Source: Clostridium sporogenes (GTDB lineage: Bacteria; Bacillota; Clostridia; Clostridiales; Clostridiaceae). Taken from it: a stretch of DNA of 64,000 nucleotides. This document shows, one piece after another, positions 27,716-35,632 of this stretch; position 1 is the first letter of the stretch; each line of letters opens with the position of its first letter. The stretch covers positions 2,232,001-2,296,000 of the forward strand of contig NZ_CP011663.1 of NCBI RefSeq assembly GCF_001020205.1, in the 5' to 3' direction. The notes beneath the pieces are model-generated. The model saw nothing but the letters and a program-made list of their open reading frames with translations. It made no database searches and was not told the DNA's origin. The translations under genes were made by a program, and so were the position numbers.

Positions 27716-28072
27716 ATGGAAAAGAGAAAAATAATTACTATAACATTTCCTACATTATTTATGACTATAATAACCATAGTTTCATTTCAAAATATGCTTA
27801 ATTTCAATGGTATAGATTTTAAAGGTATATTTATTATTTCATTAATTCTTTTATTTCCTATATTATTTTTAATACAAGGAATATTATGTGCTATAAATAA
27901 TACAAATATATTTTTATCCCTTGGAGTATCTATATTAGATTTTATAATATTAATGTTTGTTTATATGAATGAGTCCGCCTTTATATATAACTTAATTTAT
28001 TTAATTGTTGGAATAATCGCCTATTTCATAACTAAATCTATAAAAAAAACCCTATCATCTAAAAATTATTAA
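27716..28072 (+). CDS. Small hypothetical membrane protein
   Basis: 118 residues with four predicted membrane segments (about 8-25, 36-58, 65-82, 88-108) and a Lys-rich C-terminal tail. AGAAAGGA lies nine bases before the ATG. Alone on its strand. I do not recognise the family. Confidence 0.7.
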   Translation: MEKRKIITITFPTLFMTIITIVSFQNMLNFNGIDFKGIFIISLILLFPILFLIQGILCAINNTNIFLSLGVSILDFIILMFVYMNESAFIYNLIYLIVGIIAYFITKSIKKTLSSKNY

Positions 28073-28096
28073 TCCATAGTGCTTTTAAAATGATAC

Positions 28097-28294
28097 GAGG
28101 ATGTGTCAAAATAAAAATAGCTTTAATTTTAAAACCGTAAATATAAATAATACATTAATAAAACAATTCATTTTGCTAAGTAGTTCTAAATTTGACTCCA
28201 TTAAATTAAGAACTACTAAAGCTCATTTATATGTTTACTACATGTATTATTGTATTTACTATATTAAAATTAAAGCTATTTTGAAACAATCTCA
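28097..28294. mobile_element. MITE-like repeat, intact copy
   Basis: About 200 bp, non-coding, ~90% identical to 41292-41577 without that copy's insertion. Ends pair as TAGCTTTAATTTTAA / TTAAAATTAAAGCTA with TGTCAAAA-type outer ends. A central palindrome pairs AGTAGTTCTaAATTT with AAATTaAGAACTACT. Confidence 0.75.
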
Positions 28295-28310
28295 TCTTTA
28301 GTTTATAATA

Positions 28311-28330
28311 AATTTTCATGAACCGTCCCT
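28311..28330. repeat. REP-like half repeat
   Basis: AATTTTCATGAACCGTCCCT, same family as the repeats at 11813 and 13311, without its inverted partner. Confidence 0.55.
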
Positions 28331-28342
28331 TCGTTTTTCTGC

Positions 28343-29008
28343 TTATTTAATTATTAGCCATTCTTTAAAATTATATGCCATAGCTTGCAATTCATTTAAA
28401 AATCTAGTTGCATGATAACCATCACAAACTGCATGATGCATCTGTAGAGAAATAGGTATTACTGATTTAGCCCTCTGTGCAAAATATTTACCATAAGTGA
28501 TTATAGGCAAAAGATATGGAGATTTTCCATCTGAATAAACATTAAGATTAGCTCCTGTAAAACTAAACCAAGGAACACAAGAAACAGGGAAGGTATTTTT
28601 AGGCTGATTTTCTTTTGCAAAAAGCTTTTTTACATTACTGTATTTTCCTATATCCTGAAGACAATTATTATAAAATGTTTTAAAGTCATCAGAATACTCC
28701 GTCCAAATGTTACTAAAACTCTCATCATCCTTATGAAATATAGTAAAGGAAGGACTCATACTTTCCCAATAACCTAAGTTTCCCTCTTCATCAAAGGAAG
28801 TGCGTAATTCTTCATGGTTGTTTACTATTTTTGAGGTCATATAAATTAGGATAGGATATAATTTTATATTATTTCTTTTTACTTGCATAAGTAAATCTGT
28901 AATTTCAATATTAGCAGTCATGCTATAAGTACATTTAATATTATTCATATAGTAATCAAAATAAGGTTTTCTACTCCAATTTTCTTTATCTATCAAATTA
29001 AACTTCAC
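28343..29008 (-). CDS. Type A chloramphenicol acetyltransferase-like protein
   Basis: 221 residues, the normal CAT length. The catalytic motif 'HHAVCDGYH' (His192, Asp196) is intact, and 'GANLNVYSDG' and 'SCVPWFSF' match conserved CAT positions. CAT transfers acetyl from acetyl-CoA to chloramphenicol. Many chromosomal clostridial homologues are CAT-like with unproven drug activity, so resistance is only a possibility. Stands alone, with no mobile element directly attached. Confidence 0.85.
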   Translation of the reverse strand: MKFNLIDKENWSRKPYFDYYMNNIKCTYSMTANIEITDLLMQVKRNNIKLYPILIYMTSKIVNNHEELRTSFDEEGNLGYWESMSPSFTIFHKDDESFSNIWTEYSDDFKTFYNNCLQDIGKYSNVKKLFAKENQPKNTFPVSCVPWFSFTGANLNVYSDGKSPYLLPIITYGKYFAQRAKSVIPISLQMHHAVCDGYHATRFLNELQAMAYNFKEWLIIK

Positions 29009-29647
29009 AAAATCAACTCCTACTCATATATCCTGTGTTAAATATTATAACCCCCTTGTAACAACATTTTATACTTTACACTATATATATGCAGTATAGT
29101 CTATTATGATTAAAATGTTAAATCTGTTAATCTTAAATTCATATTCTAATTAGAACTTCTAACCTTAAAACTATTTTTTCTTCATTTTGAAAACTCTTCT
29201 TTCTAAATATTAATATTCAATAATTTCATATGGTATTAATTAAATATTTATTTTAAAGTATAATTTTCTTATTTTTATTTATACTATTTATAACAAGAGA
29301 GAGAAAATGTATAAGTTAAATCATAAAATAAAAAGTCTTTTGTATTTATTAAGTTTTGTATTAATTAAGTTTTGTCTCTCTCTCTTGTTATACTAATCTT
29401 AAAATTAATGATAATTTCCCATATAGTTCGCATCCTCATAATCCTTTAAGATTTCATATTTTTTTCAACTGTATGTTTAGTTCTTTTGAATGCAAAAGTA
29501 CTCCCCTTTCTAATAGAAGATTTTTATTTTTTAATCTACTATCTTAAGAGGAGCATATGACTCTAATATGGTATTATAGTAAATATTGGTTTGCTTACTT
29601 GTTATATTAAAGATAATAACATCTATCAAAATAATATACCTAATAGA
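29009..29647. other. Long intergenic region
   Basis: About 640 A+T-rich bases with no supported gene, apart from the inverted-repeat element at 29289-29392. A 17-codon frame at 29556-29609 has a fair ribosome binding site but nothing else in favour of it. Confidence 0.5.
29289..29392. repeat. ~100-bp element with 20-bp purine/pyrimidine inverted repeats
   Basis: TATAACAAGAGAGAGAAAA and its inverted counterpart ending CTCTCTCTCTTGTTATA enclose ~60 bases containing a direct repeat of TTAAGTTTTGT. May be a hairpin terminator or miniature element. Confidence 0.45.
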
Positions 29648-29860
29648 CTAGTTACCTATAAGAAAATCTAAAACATTCCATCCAGCTGAAGTTTGTGATT
29701 TATACAATTCTGTATAGCCGCATCTTTTACAGCTAATAGTTGTAAATTTTTTATTTTGTACATCAAATAATTTTGCAAAATTCCCTCCTGTTGCCTGAAA
29801 TTGATCTGACTCATATCCTCTATTTCCACATTTAGGACAAACGTATTGTTGCTTTTCCAT
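29648..29860 (-). CDS. Small zinc-ribbon protein
   Basis: 70 residues. Cysteine pairs CPKCGN (9-12) and CKRCGY (~44-47) form a zinc ribbon of the type in 'nucleic-acid-binding Zn-ribbon' proteins (DUF2082-like). AGGAGG lies before the ATG. Likely cytosolic; partner unknown. Confidence 0.82.
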   Translation of the reverse strand: MEKQQYVCPKCGNRGYESDQFQATGGNFAKLFDVQNKKFTTISCKRCGYTELYKSQTSAGWNVLDFLIGN

Positions 29861-30006
29861 GTTGAACCTCCTATTTAACTTATATAAAATACTAATATAA
29901 TTATATCATGTAATAAAATACCTAATCATAAAATTTTACTTAAATTTTCAAATAAAAAATTAAGCTAGATATAATAAAAATTATAAATTTATATAGGATT
30001 CTTTAG

Positions 30007-30116
30007 TTATTCTTTAAAGTGTAGCTGACGATTTAAAGAATAAATCATAACCCATTTTGAATCCTTTGATGTAATAATACCACCAGTAACTACCTTTCCA
30101 CTAATATGTAAATTTA
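30007..30116 (-). pseudogene. Possible 3' remnant of a lost gene
   Basis: Directly after the DMT transporter stop, the minus strand reads 'ISGKVVTGGIITSKDSKWVM' and ends '...LNRQLHFKE' at a stop, without a start codon. It looks protein-like but I cannot place it. Confidence 0.3.
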
Positions 30117-30118
30117 AA

Positions 30119-31054
30119 TTAATCTATGCTTACATCCTTAGAGTTTTCATTTTCATTTGATTTATTCTTTAAAAAGCTTAGTTTTGTTTCAGAAGTAATT
30201 ATAGCAATAAATATAATAGCGCACCCTATAATCATATTTACAGTGAAAACATCATTTAAAAATATAACTGCCAAAATAGCCCCAAATACAGATTCTAAAC
30301 AAAGAATTATTCCTACATGATTAGGATGAGTATATCTTTGAGCTATATTCTGAATAAAAAATGCTAACATAGTGCTAAAAAACACTAGATAAAAAATAGC
30401 ACTAAAGGCACCTTTGCTAACTCCTGTAAATGTAGGCTCAAATATAAGAGCACATATAAAAGATAGTATGCCTGCAAATATCATTTGAATTACTGAAAGT
30501 ATAATAGGATCTGATTTTTTTGCAAAATGACCTACAGCAACAATATGGGCGGCAAATAAAACAGATCCCATTAATGTAAGAGTGTCTCCTATATTAATGT
30601 TAAATTCAAAACCTTTAGTAATAGTCAATAACCCTATTCCTATAAGAGCCAATACCGTTGACACTATAGTATAAAAATCTGGTTTGGTTTTATCTACAAA
30701 CCAAGCAAAAAAAGGAATAATAACAACATATACTGCAGTTAAAAAAGCCTGTTTACCAGCAGTAGTATATTGAAGTCCAATGGTTTGAACAGCAAAACCT
30801 CCAAATAAAAAAATACCAATAATAACTCCATTTACAATGTCTTTTTTAGTCGTTTTTATCGTTTGTTTAAAAAACATTAATCCTAAAAGTAATCCTGCAC
30901 AAATAAATCTAATAGTCATCATATAATAAGGAGTAATACTATCTAATGCATCTTTAACTGCAACAAATCCACCACCCCACATTAATGCAACTAATAATAG
31001 AGATAAATCTGCTATTAGACTTCTTATTTTTCTATTTTTTACATGTTTACTCAT
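30119..31054 (-). CDS. EamA-family (DMT) transporter
   Basis: 311 residues with ten predicted membrane segments in two EamA repeats ('LLLVALMWGGGFVAVKDAL' at the start). Different from the EamA protein at 16143. Substrate unknown. A 34-bp perfect palindrome overlaps its promoter, so it is probably repressed by a dimeric regulator encoded elsewhere. AAAGGAATTGGG precedes the ATG. Confidence 0.88.
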   Translation of the reverse strand: MSKHVKNRKIRSLIADLSLLLVALMWGGGFVAVKDALDSITPYYMMTIRFICAGLLLGLMFFKQTIKTTKKDIVNGVIIGIFLFGGFAVQTIGLQYTTAGKQAFLTAVYVVIIPFFAWFVDKTKPDFYTIVSTVLALIGIGLLTITKGFEFNINIGDTLTLMGSVLFAAHIVAVGHFAKKSDPIILSVIQMIFAGILSFICALIFEPTFTGVSKGAFSAIFYLVFFSTMLAFFIQNIAQRYTHPNHVGIILCLESVFGAILAVIFLNDVFTVNMIIGCAIIFIAIITSETKLSFLKNKSNENENSKDVSID

Positions 31055-31086
31055 ATTAGCCCAATTCCTTTCAAATAATATGCATT

Positions 31087-31120
31087 TATCTACATAAATA
31101 GTATACTATTTATGTAGATA
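31087..31120. promoter_or_regulatory. 34-bp perfect palindrome over the DMT promoter
   Basis: Each 17-base arm is TATCTACATAAATAGTA or its complement. On the minus strand it covers the spacer and -10 of a likely promoter (TTGATT, 16 bases, TATACT). Looks like an operator for a MarR/GntR/TetR-type dimer. Confidence 0.7.
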
Positions 31121-31183
31121 AAATCAACAAAACTTATCTAACATTTAGAATATTATGATTAATTTACTAAAATATCTACAATA

Positions 31184-31231
31184 AAATAAAGTATCTCAAA
31201 TTTAATATGTTTTAAGATACTTTATTTTTTA
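31184..31231 (-). terminator. Terminator of the YdbC-like gene
   Basis: AAATAAAGTATCTcAAA pairs with TTTaAGATACTTTATTT, A/T-rich runs on both sides. Confidence 0.7.
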
Positions 31232-31332
31232 TATATAATTTTATGTTTTTCACTTATTATCTTCATAATTGTAAGTAATCATTATATTTCTAACAATACA
31301 ATAATATAATGATACAATATTTATACCAATTT

Positions 31333-31554
31333 TTATAATTCTAAATTATTTAATATTTCTTTTAAACTCTTTAATTCCTCAATGGATAAAGTAATTCCTT
31401 TCCCCATTTTTTCATGTTCTGGTGCCCAATCCCTTAAATCATATTTAGCCTGTTTTCCATTCCAACTAATAAGATTAAGCTCTTTTGTCCATCCCTTTGA
31501 TGATTCTGAAATAACTCCTAGTTTATCCTTTATTTCAAATTTAATATCTGCCAT
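31333..31554 (-). CDS. YdbC-family PC4-like single-stranded nucleic-acid-binding protein
   Basis: 73 residues from the ATG at 31554, six bases after GAGGAGGGA. 'IKFEIKDKLGVISESSKGWTKELNLISWNGK...YDLRDWAPEHEKMGKGITLS' is the bacterial PC4 (p15 coactivator) fold of YdbC, which binds ssDNA/RNA as a dimer. Own terminator, no operon partner. Confidence 0.88.
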   Translation of the reverse strand: MADIKFEIKDKLGVISESSKGWTKELNLISWNGKQAKYDLRDWAPEHEKMGKGITLSIEELKSLKEILNNLEL

Positions 31555-31651
31555 TTTTGTCCCTCCTCTTGCTATAAATATAGAGAACATTCTCCTAAAT
31601 CTTATTATAATACATAATTATCCTACTTTTATAGTTATTTTTCATTATTTA

Positions 31652-31839
31652 TTATTTGTAACTCTTATCTCCATCTTTATCATCCATAGATATAGAATTA
31701 ACCTTGTATTTATTCCAGTTTCTAAAATACACCCTGGATCTTTTATACTGCCTGAATAAATAACATATGTAACTGCAACCTTTCCTGTTTGATGACTTAA
31801 TAACGCTTCAAATGTATTAGTAGTCATCAACTTTCTCAT
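31652..31839 (-). pseudogene. Small gene with a frameshift
   Basis: The minus strand reads 'FEALLSHQTGKVAVTYVIYS' up to 'CILETG', after which the original frame becomes implausible while the next frame continues 'NKYKVNSISMDDKDGDKSYK' to a stop. The composite is ~60 residues, with weak Shine-Dalgarno support. A sequencing error or real decay cannot be separated here. Confidence 0.45.
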
Positions 31840-31880
31840 AAAAAATGATTAATTTATTTAGTTATCACCCTATATTATCT

Positions 31881-32594
31881 TCATTTAACATAAATCTGTG
31901 TTTTTAACCAGTTTTTAAAAAAGCTAATTTGTTTTTCTGTATGAAAATAATGTCCTGCTTTATTCATTATTTCTAAATCACAGTTGAATTTTTTTGCAAA
32001 TGCAGATATTACTTCAAACTCACATAAATCATCTTCTTCTCCATAAAGAATTGAAGTTTTAGTATTCCAAGTAATAACAGGATGCTCTTTTACATAGCAA
32101 TAATAATCCCAGTAAAGGGTTTGCCCAATAGGTGTAGAAATTTCTTTTTCTTCTTTTAATCTATCTTCACTTACATCAAAACAAGTCATCATATTATTTA
32201 TAATAACTTCCATATTTACTACGGGAGAAAGAAATAAACTTTGTTTTAAGAATTTATGGGTATATGCTAATAAACTAAAGTACGCTCCCATACTACAAGC
32301 AAATACACTTATATGATTTGATAATGTTTCTGCATAATCCATAATTATATTAAGATCTTTCACACAGTTTTGCACCTTACAAGGATAATTTTTATATTTA
32401 CGTTCACCATGTTCAGGCAAATCAAAGCTAAGCACTTGATACCCCTTAGCTGTTATCTCTTCTACAAATGCAAGAATTATTTTATCTTCCTTATTTGACA
32501 TATTACCATGTACAGCTATAAATAACTTATCTGATTTATTACCCCATAAAATTGCAGGTATATTTTTTATTTTTAGATTTTCTCTTATTATCAT
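31881..32594 (-). CDS. Alpha/beta hydrolase
   Basis: 237 residues. 'FIAVHGNMSNKED' oxyanion loop, nucleophile Ser in 'FACSMGAY' (first Gly of GxSxG replaced by Ala), acid in 'GEEDDLCE', His in 'AGHYFH'. Serine hydrolase of unknown substrate, cytosolic. GGAGGAAAG precedes the ATG. Confidence 0.85.
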   Translation of the reverse strand: MIIRENLKIKNIPAILWGNKSDKLFIAVHGNMSNKEDKIILAFVEEITAKGYQVLSFDLPEHGERKYKNYPCKVQNCVKDLNIIMDYAETLSNHISVFACSMGAYFSLLAYTHKFLKQSLFLSPVVNMEVIINNMMTCFDVSEDRLKEEKEISTPIGQTLYWDYYCYVKEHPVITWNTKTSILYGEEDDLCEFEVISAFAKKFNCDLEIMNKAGHYFHTEKQISFFKNWLKTQIYVK

Positions 32595-32864
32595 AACTTT
32601 CCTCCATAAAATAATTGTATGATTTTTAAAACTATTTTTTAATAATTACATAACGCAACCATATACGTTATTAAAAATATTATTTAATTTATTTTCTATT
32701 AAATTATAAACCTATATCAAATAATTTATCTAGTTTATAAATAATTCTGTAATAAAATTGTCCAAAATTATAAGTGAATTTATTTACAAAAAATAAATAA
32801 ACTAAGGAATTAAATTAATATTTATAGTACCTTATCTTATTGCTTTTTATTTTTAAGCTTCATA
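32595..32864. other. A+T-rich spacer
   Basis: Nothing beyond a loose inverted repeat TTTTTAATAA / TTATTAAAAA (about 32635-32675) in the hydrolase promoter region. Confidence 0.4.
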
Positions 32865-33068
32865 TTAATCCACAAATTGAAATACTTCCTCTACTGATTT
32901 TCCAAATACTTTAGCAATGTCCATAGCTAATTTTAATGATGGATTATATTTTTCATTTTCTAAATGCCCTATAGTCTCTCTTCTTACTCCTACTAACTTT
33001 GCTAAATCTTCCTGCTTCATGTTATGCTCTTTACGAAGTTCATGAATTTTTGTTTTTAATCGTGGCAT
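32865..33068 (-). CDS. XRE-family (Cro/CI helix-turn-helix) regulator
   Basis: 67 residues from the ATG at 33068. 'MKQEDLAKLVGVRRETIGHLENEKYNPSLKLAMDIAKVF' is a complete helix-turn-helix of the short YozG/Xre type. It begins four bases after the stop of the membrane protein gene; the pair is a common layout (small XRE regulator plus membrane partner). Confidence 0.9.
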   Translation of the reverse strand: MPRLKTKIHELRKEHNMKQEDLAKLVGVRRETIGHLENEKYNPSLKLAMDIAKVFGKSVEEVFQFVD

Positions 33069-33072
33069 ATTA

Positions 33073-33468
33073 TTAGTCACCGACTTTCTCATAAAAAAGG
33101 AAAAATCCAAATCTTAGAAGACTCATTGTACCCACTAAAAATGGTAATATTAATTCTAAATCTACTATAAGTCCTCCTGAACCAACACAGAATACTGTAG
33201 CAAACAAAATGCATGTATATATAATAATAAATGCATTAGATGCTGCTCTTTTTTTATTATATTCTGCCATTTCATCCTCTATTTCTGCTTTAAAAAACTG
33301 AGGAATTATCATAAAAACAGTATCAAGTATTAAAATCGCAGAAACAGCTGTACTAATAGCACTAGCATTAAATTTAAGCAGTTCTGCAATTCCAACTAGA
33401 ATCCATAGTATGCCACAACATCCATTTTGGAAAAAATCCTTTGTCTTTAAATTCATTACTTTATTCAT
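33073..33468 (-). CDS. Small membrane protein paired with XRE regulator
   Basis: 131 residues, four predicted membrane segments in two pairs, with a charged loop 'KAEIEDEMAEYNKKRAASNA' between them (~62-80). Co-transcribed with the XRE gene downstream. In such pairs the membrane protein may modulate the regulator; that is inference. Confidence 0.75.
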   Translation of the reverse strand: MNKVMNLKTKDFFQNGCCGILWILVGIAELLKFNASAISTAVSAILILDTVFMIIPQFFKAEIEDEMAEYNKKRAASNAFIIIYTCILFATVFCVGSGGLIVDLELILPFLVGTMSLLRFGFFLFYEKVGD

Positions 33469-33540
33469 ACTAGCCCCTCCATGTTACATAATTATAACTT
33501 ATGTTATAATTATATAACATATACTTGGCATTTTCAATAC

Positions 33541-33555
33541 AAATATATACATTAA
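33541..33555. repeat. Left target-site duplication of the IS30 element
   Basis: AAATATATACATTAA, repeated exactly at 35324-35338. Confidence 0.75.
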
Positions 33556-33702
33556 CTCAATAGTAACACGAGATGCCACTTTGTAAATTGAAAAGCAACC
33601 TTTGTAACTGACAACTGAATATTTGTAAACGAAACGCCACTTTTGTATCCGAAATGCATGTTTTGTAAATGAGATGCAGTTTTTGTAACCAAAATGCAGT
33701 TT
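33556..33702. repeat. Array of seven ~20-bp repeats at the left IS end
   Basis: Units start near 33560, 33580, 33601, 33622, 33642, 33662 and 33682, consensus TTTGTAAnCGAAATGCmACT. The right end holds one clear unit (inverted). They are probably transposase binding sites. Confidence 0.75.
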
Positions 33703-33841
33703 GATTTTTCACATTTATTGAAGTATTATATTAAAAATAAGCATGCTAAATGGAGGTCGACTCCCTCTCGATTTTTTTGTAATCGGAGAATCCACCCCTT
33801 AATTTCTTAGATAAATTAGTGGTTGGCGGCACGCATTTTTA

Positions 33842-35137
33842 TTATTTTTTTAGAAGAGCAGGTTTTAACATGATGTCACTGGCGGCAACCGGTGCGCATT
33901 CAAGTTTATGTAAAACTTCTTCTCCGTGGTAAAAGTTGAATGTTTCGTACGGACTGCGATTATTCAGCTTTTTTCTTTTGTATGAATTTATATGATTCAT
34001 CATTAAGGTGATATCTTCCTGTGTAATATTATTAAAACTTGTTCCCTTAGGAAGCACCCTTCGGATTAATCCATGATTTACCTCAATGGCTCCTTTTTGA
34101 TAAGGACTACCTGCATCACAGTAAAATATATTAGTACGCAAAGCTGGTACAGATTTTCGATATTCAATTGCTTTAGGATTCGAGAACTCACTCCCATTAT
34201 CCGTAAGGACAACAGGAAAAAGTCTGCTGAAAGCATTTTTTCCAAGTTTTTTATCAAGCTGATTAAAAATATCAGTTACAGACTTTGAGGTGTTTGCATC
34301 TCTTAAAAATGCCAACATTAGACTGCAATCCACGAAGTGAATGGTCAAGAGGCATTTACCACCTTTGTTGCCAATAACAGAATCCATTTGTACCACTGCA
34401 GTATCAGGGTTCTTTTTAATAAACGCACTAAAATCTTCGTAATTGCGACCAATGCGGCAGCTTTTATCCACTTTGAATTCAGGCTTCTTATAACGCTCAC
34501 GGAATTTGACTTTCCTTGGAAGATCAATGTTCCTGACATCAAAAAGACACGCATCGATGTAATTATAAATGGTCTTTTCACTACACATAAGCTCGTCCTG
34601 ATGGTTGATGTAAATTTGATTTACAGACTGACCATTTTGAATAAGTGGCGAAATAATCTTATTCAATCTGGCGATTTCATCTTCAGATACACATAAACCA
34701 CTTCGTGACTGTGATATAGATTCATGTGCCTTGATGTGAGCATGCTCTGCATCATAAATATTCTTTAAAAGTGTACATTTACCAATGGTTTTACAACCAT
34801 TACAAACATAAGGAACTCTGAATCTGGCAGTACAGACTTCTTCAATAAAATCTGGACAGTTTGAATTACAAGAAGTACAAAGCTTACAATAGATAGCCGA
34901 TTTTCTAGTGCATTCTTTGCCACAGACTTTCTTATTTCTACAGTTAATACGCTTCTTGCAAGCATTGAATGGAAATCCAGGGTAACCTGTAGCAATTTTG
35001 GAGCTATACTTGCGGACTTCTCTAGAAATAGTAGTTGGATTTTTTCCCAGCCTGCGGCTGATTTCTTTAAAAGAAATACTCTCTTTTAAGTATTTTTGCA
35101 ATTCAAGTCTTTCTTCATAAATAAAAAATTTAGACAT
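33842..35137 (-). CDS. IS30-family transposase
   Basis: 431 residues from ATG 35137 (GGAGG eight bases upstream). N-terminal helix-turn-helix 'SFKEISRRLGKNPTTISREV' (~20-40), a cysteine-rich zinc-finger-like region (~55-130, at least twelve Cys), then a DDE integrase core: Asp in 'VVQMDSVIG', Asp in 'VLTDNGSEF', Glu in 'YQKGAIEVNH'. No frameshift; looks functional. Confidence 0.93.
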   Translation of the reverse strand: MSKFFIYEERLELQKYLKESISFKEISRRLGKNPTTISREVRKYSSKIATGYPGFPFNACKKRINCRNKKVCGKECTRKSAIYCKLCTSCNSNCPDFIEEVCTARFRVPYVCNGCKTIGKCTLLKNIYDAEHAHIKAHESISQSRSGLCVSEDEIARLNKIISPLIQNGQSVNQIYINHQDELMCSEKTIYNYIDACLFDVRNIDLPRKVKFRERYKKPEFKVDKSCRIGRNYEDFSAFIKKNPDTAVVQMDSVIGNKGGKCLLTIHFVDCSLMLAFLRDANTSKSVTDIFNQLDKKLGKNAFSRLFPVVLTDNGSEFSNPKAIEYRKSVPALRTNIFYCDAGSPYQKGAIEVNHGLIRRVLPKGTSFNNITQEDITLMMNHINSYKRKKLNNRSPYETFNFYHGEEVLHKLECAPVAASDIMLKPALLKK

Positions 35138-35192
35138 ATATATCCTCCGTTCTGCCGCCAACAACCATAGGATATATAAAACAAAACTAATA

Positions 35193-35233
35193 AGCAAACA
35201 AAAGACTGGTAATTAATGAATCTTTTGTTTGCT
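35193..35233 (-). terminator. Terminator-like hairpin upstream of the transposase gene, inside the IS
   Basis: AGCAAACAAAAGA and TCTTTTGTTTGCT form a perfect 13-bp stem, followed by T-rich sequence on the minus strand. It would block outside transcription from entering the transposase gene. Confidence 0.7.
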
Positions 35234-35323
35234 AGGATGCAATCACTCAACGAGTGAATATTTATTATTATTAATACAACCTAGTTGGTATCCAAAGGGT
35301 TGCATTTCGATTTACAATTGAGG

Positions 35324-35338
35324 AAATATATACATTAA
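35324..35338. repeat. Right target-site duplication of the IS30 element
   Basis: Identical to 33541-33555. Confidence 0.75.
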
Positions 35339-35493
35339 TTTGCTTATCAGGAAATTAATTAGAAATAAATTACCTTATAATTTATTATTATCAAAGCAAA
35401 ACCTCCCATCATATGAGAGCTTTTAAACTAACCTTTAAATTATACTGCATATATAACTAATAAACCTTATAAAATACTTATATCCATCGATAA

Positions 35494-35530
35494 AAAAGAA
35501 GCCATTATAAAATGACTTCTTTTTTTAATA
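35494..35530 (-). terminator. Terminator of the first POT gene
   Basis: On the minus strand AAGAAGTCAT pairs with ATGGCTTCTT, then TTTTTT. Close in sequence to the terminator of the second POT gene. Confidence 0.8.
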
Positions 35531-35632
35531 TTCTATTATTCTTCATATTTTAAAACTAAACTATTTAATTTTTATATAATGATTAAATAATGATACCTAC
35601 AATTGTAAAGTATGCAAGTGGATTTTTCAATT

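Larger units (their letters stand above)
33556..35323. mobile_element. IS30-family insertion sequence, complete
   Basis: About 1768 bp bounded by a 15-bp direct repeat. Terminal inverted repeats: left CTCAATAGTAACACGAGATG, right (inverted) CTCAATTGTAAATCGAAATG. One transposase gene fills most of it. A pair of inverted TTGGCGGCA sequences (33824-33832 and about 35154-35162) also brackets the gene. Confidence 0.8.

Noticed and set aside
29556..29609. 17-codon aromatic-rich frame after GAGGAG
   Set aside because: Too short, with no conserved context; could arise by chance in this A+T-rich DNA.
33578..33702. CRISPR-like array of regularly spaced repeats
   Set aside because: Units are only ~20 bp, contiguous and degenerate with no spacers, and lie at an IS end; they fit transposase binding sites.
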